Below are positions 1 to 6,297 of a stretch of DNA of 9,560 nucleotides, piece by piece (within the stretch, counting starts at the first letter, position 1; every line of letters starts with the position of its first letter). Source of the stretch: Ignavibacteria bacterium. Its GTDB lineage: Bacteria; Bacteroidota; Ignavibacteria; Kapaibacteriales; UBA4661. Under the pieces are notes generated by a model that was given only the letters and a program-made list of their open reading frames with translations, ran no database searches and was not told where the DNA came from. The DNA is taken from positions 1 through 9,560 of the forward strand of contig JAAFHM010000168.1 of the NCBI GenBank assembly GCA_013298375.1, given 5' to 3'. Position numbers and translations under genes: made by a program.

Positions 1-489
1 GGCTCGGAAATTTTCCGCAACAGCCAAACCCAGCAAACGCTCGCATTTATCAACGATGTGTTTACCTTTGAGATGCGCGAGGTGCTGGTGTTGATATGCG
101 AATTGGGTTGGGAACGCGATACTCAACGCCAGCTTTTATGCGAACTTCTGGAAATGGACGATTTGCTTGTAAAAGCTCCCAATGCCAGTAGCGATAGCGT
201 CTTTACCTCCGGTGTACGCACCTTGCAAGCGGGCTTGGCACTATTCTACATCTATCAGCAAGATTACGAGCTTGCTTCAATGGTTGTGGACGATATTGCG
301 GAGGACATCCAAGGCATAGACCCGATGAAAGCCGCAGGAATGGTGGACGTTATCTGCAAGCGCATCGAAAGTGCCGAACCAACATTCTGGGAGGACACCG
401 ACAGAGGCAATAATAATATTTACTACACTCCTCACAAAGCGCAAATTTCGGAATTGCAATTTATGCTTCTGGAGAAAATAGAGATTTGA
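1..489 (+). CDS. Unrecognised acidic helical protein, C-terminal part (5' end outside window)
   Basis: The reading frame is open from the first base and ends at TGA 487-489, so 162 C-terminal residues are visible and the true start lies upstream. The internal GTG at 58 is not needed as a start because the frame continues to the left. I do not recognise the family. The visible part is rich in Glu, Asp and Leu and looks all-helical, with segments such as ELLEMDDLLVK and VVDDIAEDIQ that resemble helical-hairpin repeats. I see no signal peptide, membrane span or metal motif. Its stop shares one base with the ATG of the downstream membrane glycosyltransferase (TGATG at 487-491), so the two are probably co-transcribed and translationally coupled. 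That makes a role with the glycosyltransferase possible but unproven. Coding status is well supported by the long uninterrupted frame and the junction; function is unknown. Confidence 0.8.
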   Translation, partial: GSEIFRNSQTQQTLAFINDVFTFEMREVLVLICELGWERDTQRQLLCELLEMDDLLVKAPNASSDSVFTSGVRTLQAGLALFYIYQQDYELASMVVDDIAEDIQGIDPMKAAGMVDVICKRIESAEPTFWEDTDRGNNNIYYTPHKAQISELQFMLLEKIEI

Positions 490-1925
490 TGCGACTCCCA
501 ACAAGTAATCTCTTCAAAACAAGCACCATCGCGCCCTTGCCGATGGTGCTTGTGTGTTTATGCGTGTATTGCTGCCTTTTTGCGCTCTATGCCGCATTGC
601 CGCCAATGCGGAATCCTCATTCAATTCGGTATTTTTTACTTCTTGTTTCTGCACACAGTATTTGTGGGGTAGTTTTGTTCTCTGTACTGCGTGAGTACCA
701 GCAGTATAGCGGTTTTCTAATGATAGCGGTTTTTCTGTGTTCTCGCATTGCTGTTTTTCCGATGCAACCTTGGCTTTCCGATGATGCGTGGCGCTATCTT
801 TGGGACGGAAAACTTCTCGCAAACAGCATCAATCCTTACACCTTTCCGCCAAACACCTCCGAACTCGCCGTTTTTCGAGCTGCTACAAGCGAACTCTACG
901 CGCAGCTTGATTATCGCCATCTGACGACTATCTATCCGCCGCTTGCGCAATATATTTTTGCGTTAGCTGCAAGTATTGGCGCGATATTCACGCCTTCACT
1001 TTGGGGCGCATATTGGTCGTGGAAAGCATTATTGCTTGCTTCCGAAGGAATTGGGCTATGGTGTGTTTGGCAAACGCTTGTTACCCAGAAGCAGCCTACA
1101 ATCTGGCTTTGGGCATATTTTTGTTTGCCTTTGACTGCGTTGGAAGGTGTCGGGCAGACGCACGTGGACGGTTTGCTGCTTGCGCCATTGGGTGTATTGG
1201 TCGTTATTTTGGCAAAAGCAACTATCGCCGAACATAGGCGAGAAGCGCTTTTGCTGGCATTGCTCACAGGCACACTGGTTGCCGTACTCGGCGCAATCAA
1301 GATTTTACCGCTTGCTCTGGCGCTCTCGCTTTTGCGGTTCAGACGTACACCGCAAGAGCGCTTGATGATTGTCGGAGTGCTTGCCGTGGTAAGTTGTGGG
1401 CTGTGGTTGCCACTTTTTTCGCAATGGCGTATTGCCGAGTCATTTTTGCACACAGCTTCCGCAACAACGCAAGCCTTCCAGTTTAATGGCGGTTTGTACT
1501 ATGCCTTGTGCTATGCGTGTGTGATGCTTGGTATAGAGCATTTTTGGCTTTATACGCCGATGATTTTTTCGATTGTGAGAATTGTTATTGTCTTAGTTGT
1601 AAGTGTTTGGACAAAAACCAGCAATGATAATATTTTCAGGGCGCTTTTAGCAACTCTTTGCGCCGTACTGCTGGTGAGCGCCAAGGTTCACACGTGGTAT
1701 TTCCTTCCGTTGCTGCTGCTCAATAGTCTTGTTGGCTGGAAATGGCTCTATGTCTTGGCTCTAGGCAGTATAGCAAGTTATAGCTATTATGCGGTGCCTC
1801 CGGCACAAGAGCGGTATGGCTTGGAAATGGCAGTATGGGCGGCGGCGGCATTGGTGGGAGTGGTGGAATGGTATTGGACACACAAGTGCGGCAGCGTTCA
1901 GTGTGTAAATGACCAGAGAGGATAA
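489..1925 (+). CDS. GT-C fold integral membrane glycosyltransferase (GT87/mannosyltransferase-like)
   Basis: The protein has 478 residues and is strongly hydrophobic with about ten or more membrane segments. The first large loop carries the family hallmark: an acidic pair D98-D99 followed by RYLWDG (102-107), NPY (115-117) and YPP (149-151). This arrangement is typical of GT-C polyprenyl-phosphate-sugar-dependent transferases such as GT87 and the MptA/MptB-like mannosyltransferases, where loop Asp residues act in catalysis. From family knowledge it should move a sugar from a lipid-phosphate donor to an acceptor outside the cytoplasmic membrane; donor and acceptor cannot be read here. I chose ATG 489 because it overlaps the upstream TGA by one base. 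A TTG at 486 would add a single residue and is less likely. About ten Trp residues and Tyr-rich C-terminal spans fit a membrane enzyme. It converges with the barrel-like protein gene ending at 1983. Family assignment is good; specificity is open. Confidence 0.82.
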   Translation: MRLPTSNLFKTSTIAPLPMVLVCLCVYCCLFALYAALPPMRNPHSIRYFLLLVSAHSICGVVLFSVLREYQQYSGFLMIAVFLCSRIAVFPMQPWLSDDAWRYLWDGKLLANSINPYTFPPNTSELAVFRAATSELYAQLDYRHLTTIYPPLAQYIFALAASIGAIFTPSLWGAYWSWKALLLASEGIGLWCVWQTLVTQKQPTIWLWAYFCLPLTALEGVGQTHVDGLLLAPLGVLVVILAKATIAEHRREALLLALLTGTLVAVLGAIKILPLALALSLLRFRRTPQERLMIVGVLAVVSCGLWLPLFSQWRIAESFLHTASATTQAFQFNGGLYYALCYACVMLGIEHFWLYTPMIFSIVRIVIVLVVSVWTKTSNDNIFRALLATLCAVLLVSAKVHTWYFLPLLLLNSLVGWKWLYVLALGSIASYSYYAVPPAQERYGLEMAVWAAAALVGVVEWYWTHKCGSVQCVNDQRG

Positions 1926-1982
1926 CCTGAAAAGTAAAAAATCTAGGACTTTCACAATATCTCTTTTGCTTTTTGGTTCGTG

Positions 1983-2690
1983 TCAGAAATACATTCCGAA
2001 TGTTACGTTCCAAAATAGCTCATTCTTGTTGTCCGAACGATAAATTGAGTACACCGCGTTTGCACCGATAAAGAGCTTCATTGGTTTGTAGCTCAACTGG
2101 ATATTTTGAAAAAGTCCCGCAACATTTAAGGTGTTGATGATATTGACATAGAGCATTCTCGTTTCTAGGTTTAGCTCCCAATCTTGTACGGTGTGAGTAT
2201 GAAGATATGAAAGCAAAAACGTGTATCCATTGAGACGCTTCGGATAACTGTCTTGGCTCCTCAAGTCTGCAAAACCCCACGTCCCCAAATTGAGCGTGTT
2301 GATTTCATCTGGTCTGTAGATAAAATGTACGCCCGGTCTGACAAAGCCGCCGCCAGAGGCTTCAAGGTTTGCAATTTCTACCTTTGTTTTTATGGAAAAT
2401 CTCTTCAAACTATCGAGTGCAAACCGATAAGAGGGCGTTACAATAGTTTGAATCGATTTACCAAAATTCTTTAACGAAAATCCATGATAAACATCCAAGC
2501 CAAAGCCGTCTTTGATGAGCGAAACTTGAGTAATGCTCGCAGGTTCGTTCACACCAAAAAGCCCAGTAATATCAATGAATGTACTCTGAATTTCTGTTGT
2601 GAATTTGTATTGTTGCGCAAAGGTTTGTTGTACGCTGAAAATCATCAGCATTGCAATAAACCCTTGATAAATTTTTATGTGGGTTTTCAT
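1983..2690 (-). CDS. Exported beta-rich protein, probable small outer-membrane beta-barrel
   Basis: The protein has 235 residues from the ATG at 2690. Residues 1-26 form a clear Sec signal peptide: basic start MKTHIK, hydrophobic core FIAMLMIFSV, and probable cleavage after TFAQ. The mature part alternates polar and hydrophobic residues, has frequent aromatic residues and no helical span, and ends in FGMYF. A terminal aromatic in a beta strand is the usual BAM recognition signal, so an outer-membrane barrel is the best guess. I cannot name a family or substrate. A longer frame to 2753 exists, but the added 21 residues are translated from the terminal hairpin of the adjacent mobile element, and the signal peptide fixes the start at 2690. 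AAAGG lies three bases upstream of the ATG as a close ribosome-binding site. The tnpB element inserted within roughly 20 bases of the start, probably cutting this gene off from the Old Yellow Enzyme gene and its promoter. Confidence 0.75.
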   Translation of the reverse strand: MKTHIKIYQGFIAMLMIFSVQQTFAQQYKFTTEIQSTFIDITGLFGVNEPASITQVSLIKDGFGLDVYHGFSLKNFGKSIQTIVTPSYRFALDSLKRFSIKTKVEIANLEASGGGFVRPGVHFIYRPDEINTLNLGTWGFADLRSQDSYPKRLNGYTFLLSYLHTHTVQDWELNLETRMLYVNIINTLNVAGLFQNIQLSYKPMKLFIGANAVYSIYRSDNKNELFWNVTFGMYF

Positions 2691-2708
2691 AGACCTTTGC
2701 TCTGGAAA

Positions 2709-2729
2709 CCACCCGTCTTCAGCGGGTGG
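2709..2729 (+). repeat. Left-end subterminal hairpin of the tnpB element
   Basis: A perfect 7-bp stem CCACCCG/CGGGTGG (2709-2715 with 2723-2729) encloses the loop TCTTCAG. It matches the right-end hairpin except in the loop. In IS200/IS605 elements such hairpins are bound by the Y1 transposase as single-stranded DNA, which fits an end still recognisable to a trans-acting TnpA. The stem is not followed by a T-run on either strand, so I do not read it as a terminator. Confidence 0.85.
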
Positions 2730-2751
2730 AGGAAAGTTAAGCGTTGCGCTC

Positions 2752-2810
2752 AAAGCGAAATAGGTGCGGTTTTGCGGAGTCTTCGCAGCAAAGGCGCAGC
2801 TTTTCGCTTT
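2752..2810 (+). other. Long imperfect hairpin in the tnpB leader
   Basis: AAAGCGAAA (2752-2760) is perfectly complementary to TTTCGCTTT (2802-2810). Inside it, after a bulge, A2762-G2763 can pair with C2800-T2801, TGCG (2765-2768) with CGCA (2795-2798), and TTTGC (2771-2775) with GCAAA (2788-2792). This gives a 59-base imperfect hairpin with about 20 pairs. An alternative tip is the 6-bp hairpin at 2773-2787. It lies 41 bases before the tnpB ATG and inside the element. Its role is unknown: a leader that limits tnpB translation, a transcription block, or part of the DNA end structure are all possible. Confidence 0.6.
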
Positions 2811-2851
2811 CTTTCGGTTGTAGATTCGTAGATTGTTTGTTATGTTGCGAT

Positions 2852-3988
2852 ATGAAGCTCACCGCTCAAATACGGCTTGATTCCACGCCCGAACAGCGTG
2901 ACGCGCTCCGGGAAACACTCCGAAGAGCCAATGCCGCGTGTGATGTCATTTCTGCCGAAGCCTTTGAACACAAGATTTTTGCACCCTACAAACTCCACGA
3001 GCGCGTCTATCGACGCATTCGTGAAGAGTTTCGCCTTTCCTCTCAAGTTGTTGTGCGCTGTTTGGGCAAAGTTGCCGATGCCTACAAACTGGACAAAGAC
3101 ACGCAGCGAACCTTTGCGCCTTTGGGTGCGATTGCCTACGATGCCCGTATTCTTTCGTGGAATTTCTTCGAGCATACCGTTTCGATTTGGACGATTGCCG
3201 GGCGGTTGACCATTCCCTTTACCTGCTGCGGCGAACACCACACCGACCTGCTCTGCGCTCAAAAAGGCGAGTGCGACCTTGTTGTTCGCAACGGTACGTT
3301 TTACCTCTATGCCACGTGCGATGTTCCCGATGCGCCAATGATGAACACCAAAGAGGCTTTGGGCGTAGATTTGGGCATTGTGAATATTGCGACCGATTCT
3401 GACGGCGAAATTTTTAGCGGTACGGAAATTGAGCAAACCCGCACGTGGTACGCCAAGCGCCGCGCCACGTTGCAAAGCGTTGGCACAAAGTCCGCTAAAC
3501 GCCGCCTGAAAAAACTCTCCGGCAAACAACGCCGATTTCAAAAAAACACCAATCACCGAATAGCAAAAACGCTGGTTGCGAAAGCCAAAGGCACAAAGCG
3601 AGCGATTGCCCTTGAAGAACTCACGGGCATCCGCAAGCGGGTTACGGTTCGGAAATCGCAACGAGGACGGCACAGTAACTGGGCTTTCGGACACTTGCGG
3701 CAATGTATTGAGTACAAAGCGCAGTGTTCGGGAGTCAGGGTAATCCTGCTTGACCCGCGCAATTCCAGCCGCACCTGTAGCGCGTGTGGACATTGCGAAA
3801 AGGCAAATCGCCGAAGTCAAGCCGAATTTGTGTGTGTCTCTTGTCAGCATACCAGTCTTGCGGATGTGAATGCCGCGATAAATTTGAAAATGTGGGCTGC
3901 CGTCAAACAGCCTATGGTCTCGAAAACGCATATACGCCACTATGCAGGTTCAGGGACAAACCACCCGACTTTAGCGGGTGGTGTTTGA
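2852..3988 (+). CDS. tnpB: TnpB RNA-guided endonuclease (IS1341-type)
   Basis: The protein has 378 residues from ATG 2852, where the typical TnpB opening MKLTAQIRL begins; the frame upstream to 2744 runs through the leader hairpin and is not needed. The order is an N-terminal wedge/REC-like helical part (about 1-165), then a split RuvC domain. RuvC-I is GVDLGIVNIA with D173, RuvC-II is ALEEL with E255, a zinc ribbon has C309/C312 and C328/C331, and RuvC-III is ADVNAA with D338. All catalytic and zinc residues are present, so it looks active. TnpB proteins use a right-end RNA to cut DNA next to a target-adjacent motif, which helps retain the element at its donor site. The C-terminal residues HPTLAGGV are encoded by the right-end hairpin. 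It stops one base before the convergent Old Yellow Enzyme stop. The leader has no clear ribosome-binding site. Confidence 0.93.
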   Translation: MKLTAQIRLDSTPEQRDALRETLRRANAACDVISAEAFEHKIFAPYKLHERVYRRIREEFRLSSQVVVRCLGKVADAYKLDKDTQRTFAPLGAIAYDARILSWNFFEHTVSIWTIAGRLTIPFTCCGEHHTDLLCAQKGECDLVVRNGTFYLYATCDVPDAPMMNTKEALGVDLGIVNIATDSDGEIFSGTEIEQTRTWYAKRRATLQSVGTKSAKRRLKKLSGKQRRFQKNTNHRIAKTLVAKAKGTKRAIALEELTGIRKRVTVRKSQRGRHSNWAFGHLRQCIEYKAQCSGVRVILLDPRNSSRTCSACGHCEKANRRSQAEFVCVSCQHTSLADVNAAINLKMWAAVKQPMVSKTHIRHYAGSGTNHPTLAGGV

Positions 3989-3989
3989 C
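3850..3989 (+). ncRNA. Probable right-end guide RNA (omega/reRNA) scaffold of TnpB
   Basis: In characterised TnpB elements the guide RNA scaffold overlaps the 3' part of tnpB and ends at the right boundary, and the guide is the flanking DNA directly after it. Here the region ends with the terminal hairpin (3961-3981) and TTGAC (3985-3989). The guide would start at 3990 with TTAATACGCC, the antisense of the 3' end of the Old Yellow Enzyme gene. The 3' end is positioned by the element boundary. The 5' end at about 3850 is only a guess based on known scaffold sizes of roughly 100-200 bases. Confidence 0.45.
3961..3981 (+). repeat. Right-end subterminal hairpin of the tnpB element
   Basis: A perfect 7-bp stem CCACCCG/CGGGTGG (3961-3967 with 3975-3981) has the loop ACTTTAG and is extended by one A-T pair (3960 with 3982). 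It lies within the last codons of tnpB, is the counterpart of the left-end hairpin, and is probably the last stem of the guide RNA scaffold. Confidence 0.85.
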
Positions 3990-5063
3990 TTAATACGCCC
4001 TTTTGTATTGCCAAGGTATGTTTACGGGTACTCCTAATTCAATCCCGGCATTGATTGCAAAATAGGGATTGCGTAGATGCTCCCGCGCAATAACTACCAA
4101 ATCTGCATTTCCATTTTTGATAACGTCATCGGCTGTGTGCGCTTTGGTGATCAGCCCGACAGCCCCCGTGAATATTCCCGTTTGTGCTTTAATTGCTTCT
4201 GACAATGGTACCTGATAGCCTTCTGACAATTTACTTTTGTCCACCCACGAAAAGCCCCCTGCTGAAGCGGTGATAACATCGACACCTTTTTCTTTCAGAA
4301 AGCGAGCAAATTGAATGCTCTCTTCAAGAGTCCAAGCACTTTCGCTTTCAACATAATCAACGGCAGAAATTCTCACAAAAAGGGGCATTTCATTCGGAAT
4401 GACCTGCCGCACGGCTTCTACAATTTCAAGCCCTAATCGGGTTCGATTTTCAAAACTTCCTCCGTAGATGTCGCTTCGTTGATTAATGAGTTTTGACAAA
4501 AACTGATGCACCAAGTAGCCATGCGCAAAGTGTAGTTCAATACTATCAAAACCTGCTTTTACAGCCCGCAAGGCGGCATTTCTAAATTCATTGATGATAC
4601 CGGAAATCTCTTCTATACTGACTTCTCGTGGAATACTCATTCCGGGAAATGGTGCTATTGGGCTTGAGCTTACCGTCTGCCAGCCGTTTTTATGCTCATC
4701 CAAATATTCAAAACCATCATTTGGATGAGAGCGACTTGCTTTACTTCCGAAATGTCCCAGTTGAATTGCTACCGCAGTACCTTGTTCATGAACGAAAGCA
4801 TTGATTTGTTGCCATTTCTCAATGTGTTCATCTTTCCACATTCCAATATCATGCGTGGTGCTTCTTGCTGATGGATGTACCGAAGCGCATTCGGTAATAA
4901 TAAGCCCCGCGCCGCCGACTGCGCGGCTTCCAAGATGTACCAAGTGCCAATCGCTGGCAAAGCCATCTACTGAGCTGTATTGCTGCATCGGAGAAAGAAC
5001 AATTCTGTTTTTGAGCGTTAGGTTTCGTATCGCTAAAGGGGAAAACAAATGTGCTGTCTGCAT
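3990..5063 (-). CDS. Old Yellow Enzyme family NAD(P)H:flavin oxidoreductase (YqjM/NamA-like ene-reductase)
   Basis: The protein has 357 residues and full TIM-barrel length. It shows the thermophilic-like/YqjM class marks: LTLKNRIVLSPM near the start, Y29, the substrate-binding pair H178/H181 in HFAHGYL, YGGSFENR (200-207), and the C-terminal RAY whose Arg would act as the inter-subunit finger. Family members use FMN and NAD(P)H to reduce activated C=C bonds of enones, quinones, maleimides and nitro compounds in the cytoplasm. An oddity is that the usual Cys of SPMCxY, which tunes the FMN potential, is Gln (Q27). I start at ATG 5063 because AGGAAA lies just upstream and the family normally begins about there. 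An ATG at 5093 would add ten residues and overlap the upstream gene. It follows the small membrane protein gene by 14 bases, so the two are co-transcribed. The tnpB element abuts its stop codon without damaging it. Confidence 0.92.
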   Translation of the reverse strand: MQTAHLFSPLAIRNLTLKNRIVLSPMQQYSSVDGFASDWHLVHLGSRAVGGAGLIITECASVHPSARSTTHDIGMWKDEHIEKWQQINAFVHEQGTAVAIQLGHFGSKASRSHPNDGFEYLDEHKNGWQTVSSSPIAPFPGMSIPREVSIEEISGIINEFRNAALRAVKAGFDSIELHFAHGYLVHQFLSKLINQRSDIYGGSFENRTRLGLEIVEAVRQVIPNEMPLFVRISAVDYVESESAWTLEESIQFARFLKEKGVDVITASAGGFSWVDKSKLSEGYQVPLSEAIKAQTGIFTGAVGLITKAHTADDVIKNGNADLVVIAREHLRNPYFAINAGIELGVPVNIPWQYKRAY

Positions 5064-5077
5064 GGTGTTTCCTGAGT

Positions 5078-5311
5078 TTATTTGGTGTTCCATTTGAGAA
5101 AACCTCGTGTATTGGTAATGAGAAAAATGAGATTTCCTAAGACGATTGCGTAACTATGCAATAGCAGAGAACCGAGCAGAATCCATGTTATATTGGCAAG
5201 CATAAAGAGCGTAAATCCCCATTTGACCTTATTTCCCAATAAAATCATCGCAATAACGCTGAGGAGCATTGCAAGCCAATCTAACCCGTAATATTTCAAT
5301 AAATCAGTCAT
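5078..5311 (-). CDS. Small membrane protein of unknown function (77 aa)
   Basis: The protein has 77 residues and about three hydrophobic spans (roughly 11-26, 31-49 and 52-67), with a short basic turn NKVK between the first two and a basic C-terminal tail after RGFLKW. The compact three-span layout and the NxRG..W ending recall half-sized PnuC/SWEET-like small membrane proteins, but the resemblance is too weak to assign transport function. It lies between the SDR gene (111 bases upstream) and the Old Yellow Enzyme gene (14 bases downstream) and is most likely in the same transcript. The start ATG at 5311 is preceded by AT-rich sequence without a ribosome-binding site. Coding is supported by the coherent membrane topology and the tight spacing; function is unknown. 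Confidence 0.7.
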   Translation of the reverse strand: MTDLLKYYGLDWLAMLLSVIAMILLGNKVKWGFTLFMLANITWILLGSLLLHSYAIVLGNLIFLITNTRGFLKWNTK

Positions 5312-5328
5312 AATATTTTGATTTGAAT

Positions 5329-5350
5329 GAGCAAAAGGTGTTGCTTGCTC
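5329..5350 (-). promoter_or_regulatory. Short inverted repeat in the leader of the small membrane protein gene
   Basis: GAGCAA (5329-5334) and TTGCTC (5345-5350) can pair around a 10-base loop, 18 bases before the ATG at 5311. There is no T-run directly after it on the - strand, so it is a weak terminator candidate. A leader hairpin or a protein-binding site is equally possible. The remainder of the 111-base gap between the SDR and the small membrane protein genes shows nothing else I can support. Confidence 0.3.
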
Positions 5351-5422
5351 TTTGTTTGGAAATTATTTGATTTCTTCGCTTGCTGTTGGAAAAGGAATTT
5401 CGCTCAAATCCAGCAAATTGAA

Positions 5423-6196
5423 TTACAACGTATTCGCCGTGATGCCGCCATCAACAATGATATTCTGTGCCGTCATATACGACGATGCTTTCATGGCAAG
5501 AAAAGCAATCACTGAAGCCATTTCCGACGGTTGTGCGATTCTTTTGAGTGGTGTTCGTTCAATGATTTTCGACAATTTTTCCGGGTTGTGCAGCAAGCCT
5601 TCAGTCAAAGGCGTTTCAGTAAACCAAGGCGAAACGGCATTGACGCGAATGCCGTCGCCAGCCCATTCTACGGCAAGATTTTTCGTCATCTGAATCAATC
5701 CGGCTTTTGAAATACCATACGGAGAGCCTGTTTGTACATCTTGAACACCAGCTATGGAGGCTACATTGATAATGGATGGGTAATCCGAGAGCCGTAATAA
5801 GGGGTAGGCTTTTACGCTAAAATTAAAAGGTGCCGTAACATTAGTGTTTATCACGGTTTGATATTCTTCGCTTGAATACTCAACAGCCTTTTTTCTGATA
5901 TTCGTTCCGGCATTATTGACCAAAATATCCAATTTGCCCCAAGCACCCTTGATAAATGTGATAACGGCATCGGTGTCATCTGCATTGGTAACATCGGCAA
6001 CAATGCCAGTAATGGTGCGTGGATGCGAGGTGCTGTATTTTTGGGTGAGTTCGTTTTCAAATTCTTGAACAGCTTTTTTATCTCTTGCGGTGAAAACAAC
6101 GTCTGCACCCAATTCAAGAAATAATTCCACTGTGGCTCTTCCAATGCCCTTCGTGCCGCCAGTAATCAGGGCTTTTGTGTTCGTTAGTGTAAACAT
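5423..6196 (-). CDS. Short-chain dehydrogenase/reductase (classical SDR, tropinone-reductase-like)
   Basis: The protein has 257 residues, the normal length for a classical SDR. The Rossmann nucleotide motif TGGTKGIG is at 12-19, NNAG at 94-97, the active-site Asn at N119, the catalytic Ser at S147, and YGISK gives Y160 and K164. The sequence after NNAG (TNIRKKAVEYSSEEY) resembles tropinone-reductase-like and related ketoreductases. ARD after the second strand (37-39) fits NADP(H) preference, which is inferred. It should catalyse NAD(P)H-linked oxidoreduction of a carbonyl or alcohol in the cytoplasm; the substrate is unknown. I use ATG 6196 because the nucleotide-binding fold begins right after it. 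The upstream in-frame extension to 6277 would read through the promoter box and terminator hairpin. The gene is likely the first of the unit SDR-small membrane protein-OYE, led by the box at 6229-6236. Confidence 0.93.
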   Translation of the reverse strand: MFTLTNTKALITGGTKGIGRATVELFLELGADVVFTARDKKAVQEFENELTQKYSTSHPRTITGIVADVTNADDTDAVITFIKGAWGKLDILVNNAGTNIRKKAVEYSSEEYQTVINTNVTAPFNFSVKAYPLLRLSDYPSIINVASIAGVQDVQTGSPYGISKAGLIQMTKNLAVEWAGDGIRVNAVSPWFTETPLTEGLLHNPEKLSKIIERTPLKRIAQPSEMASVIAFLAMKASSYMTAQNIIVDGGITANTL

Positions 6197-6228
6197 TGTT
6201 GATACAAGATAAATGGTTGTAAAAGATG

Positions 6229-6236
6229 CAAAAGTA
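6229..6236 (-). promoter_or_regulatory. Bacteroidota-type -7 promoter box upstream of the SDR gene
   Basis: On the - strand TACTTTTG matches TAnnTTTG exactly. It sits 32 bases before the SDR ATG at 6196, which predicts a leader of about 25 bases. A partly matching TTTC lies about 18-21 bases upstream at the -33 position. It directly follows the terminator-like hairpin at 6255-6283, which supports a new transcription unit starting here. Pattern-based only. Confidence 0.5.
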
Positions 6237-6254
6237 TCGGAAACAAGGGGGAGA

Positions 6255-6283
6255 AAGCCGATGGGCAATGACCGCATCGGCTT
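6255..6283 (-). terminator. Probable intrinsic terminator after the SMP-30-like gene
   Basis: AAGCCGATG (6255-6263) and CATCGGCTT (6275-6283) form a perfect 9-bp stem around an 11-base loop, starting 14 bases after the SMP-30-like stop. On the - strand it is followed by TTTCTCCCCC, a broken rather than clean T-run, so termination may be partial and allow read-through into the SDR gene. Confidence 0.6.
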
Positions 6284-6297
6284 GACCTTGATGTTGT

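Larger units (their letters stand above)
2701..3989 (+). mobile_element. IS200/IS605-superfamily, IS1341-type (tnpB-only) insertion
   Basis: The element holds an intact tnpB and no Y1 transposase (tnpA). Both ends carry nearly the same hairpin in the same orientation: CCACCCG-N7-CGGGTGG at 2709-2729 and at 3961-3981. Subterminal hairpins at both ends, with no inverted terminal repeats and no target duplication, are typical of this superfamily. The right boundary is placed after TTGAC (3985-3989), which matches the right cleavage pentamer known from ISDra2; the next base begins the stop codon of the Old Yellow Enzyme gene. The left boundary is less certain: it lies between 2691 and 2708, and I suggest after TTTGC (2696-2700). 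The element appears richer in G and C than the genes to its right. Without tnpA it would have to be moved in trans. Confidence 0.8.

Noticed and set aside
932..1453. 173-codon frame on the - strand
   Set aside because: It is antisense to the membrane glycosyltransferase and shows low-complexity Ser/Ala/Lys composition without domain features.
1926..1982. Possible bidirectional terminator between the convergent glycosyltransferase and barrel genes
   Set aside because: T-rich and A-rich stretches are present, but I found no stem of useful length.
2709..2729. Hairpin read as an intrinsic terminator
   Set aside because: There is no T-run on either strand, and the same hairpin occurs at the other end of the element, so it is an IS end structure.
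2691..2753. N-terminal extension of the barrel-like protein
   Set aside because: It is translated from the left-end hairpin of the mobile element and would precede a complete signal peptide.
2744..2851. N-terminal extension of TnpB
   Set aside because: It reads through the leader hairpin and gives Cys/Arg-rich sequence unlike TnpB. The normal TnpB N-terminus starts at 2852.
2840..3940. Long open frame of 366 codons on the - strand, antisense to tnpB
   Set aside because: It lies wholly opposite an intact TnpB with all catalytic motifs. Its translation has no recognisable domain, and it reflects the third-position composition of tnpB.
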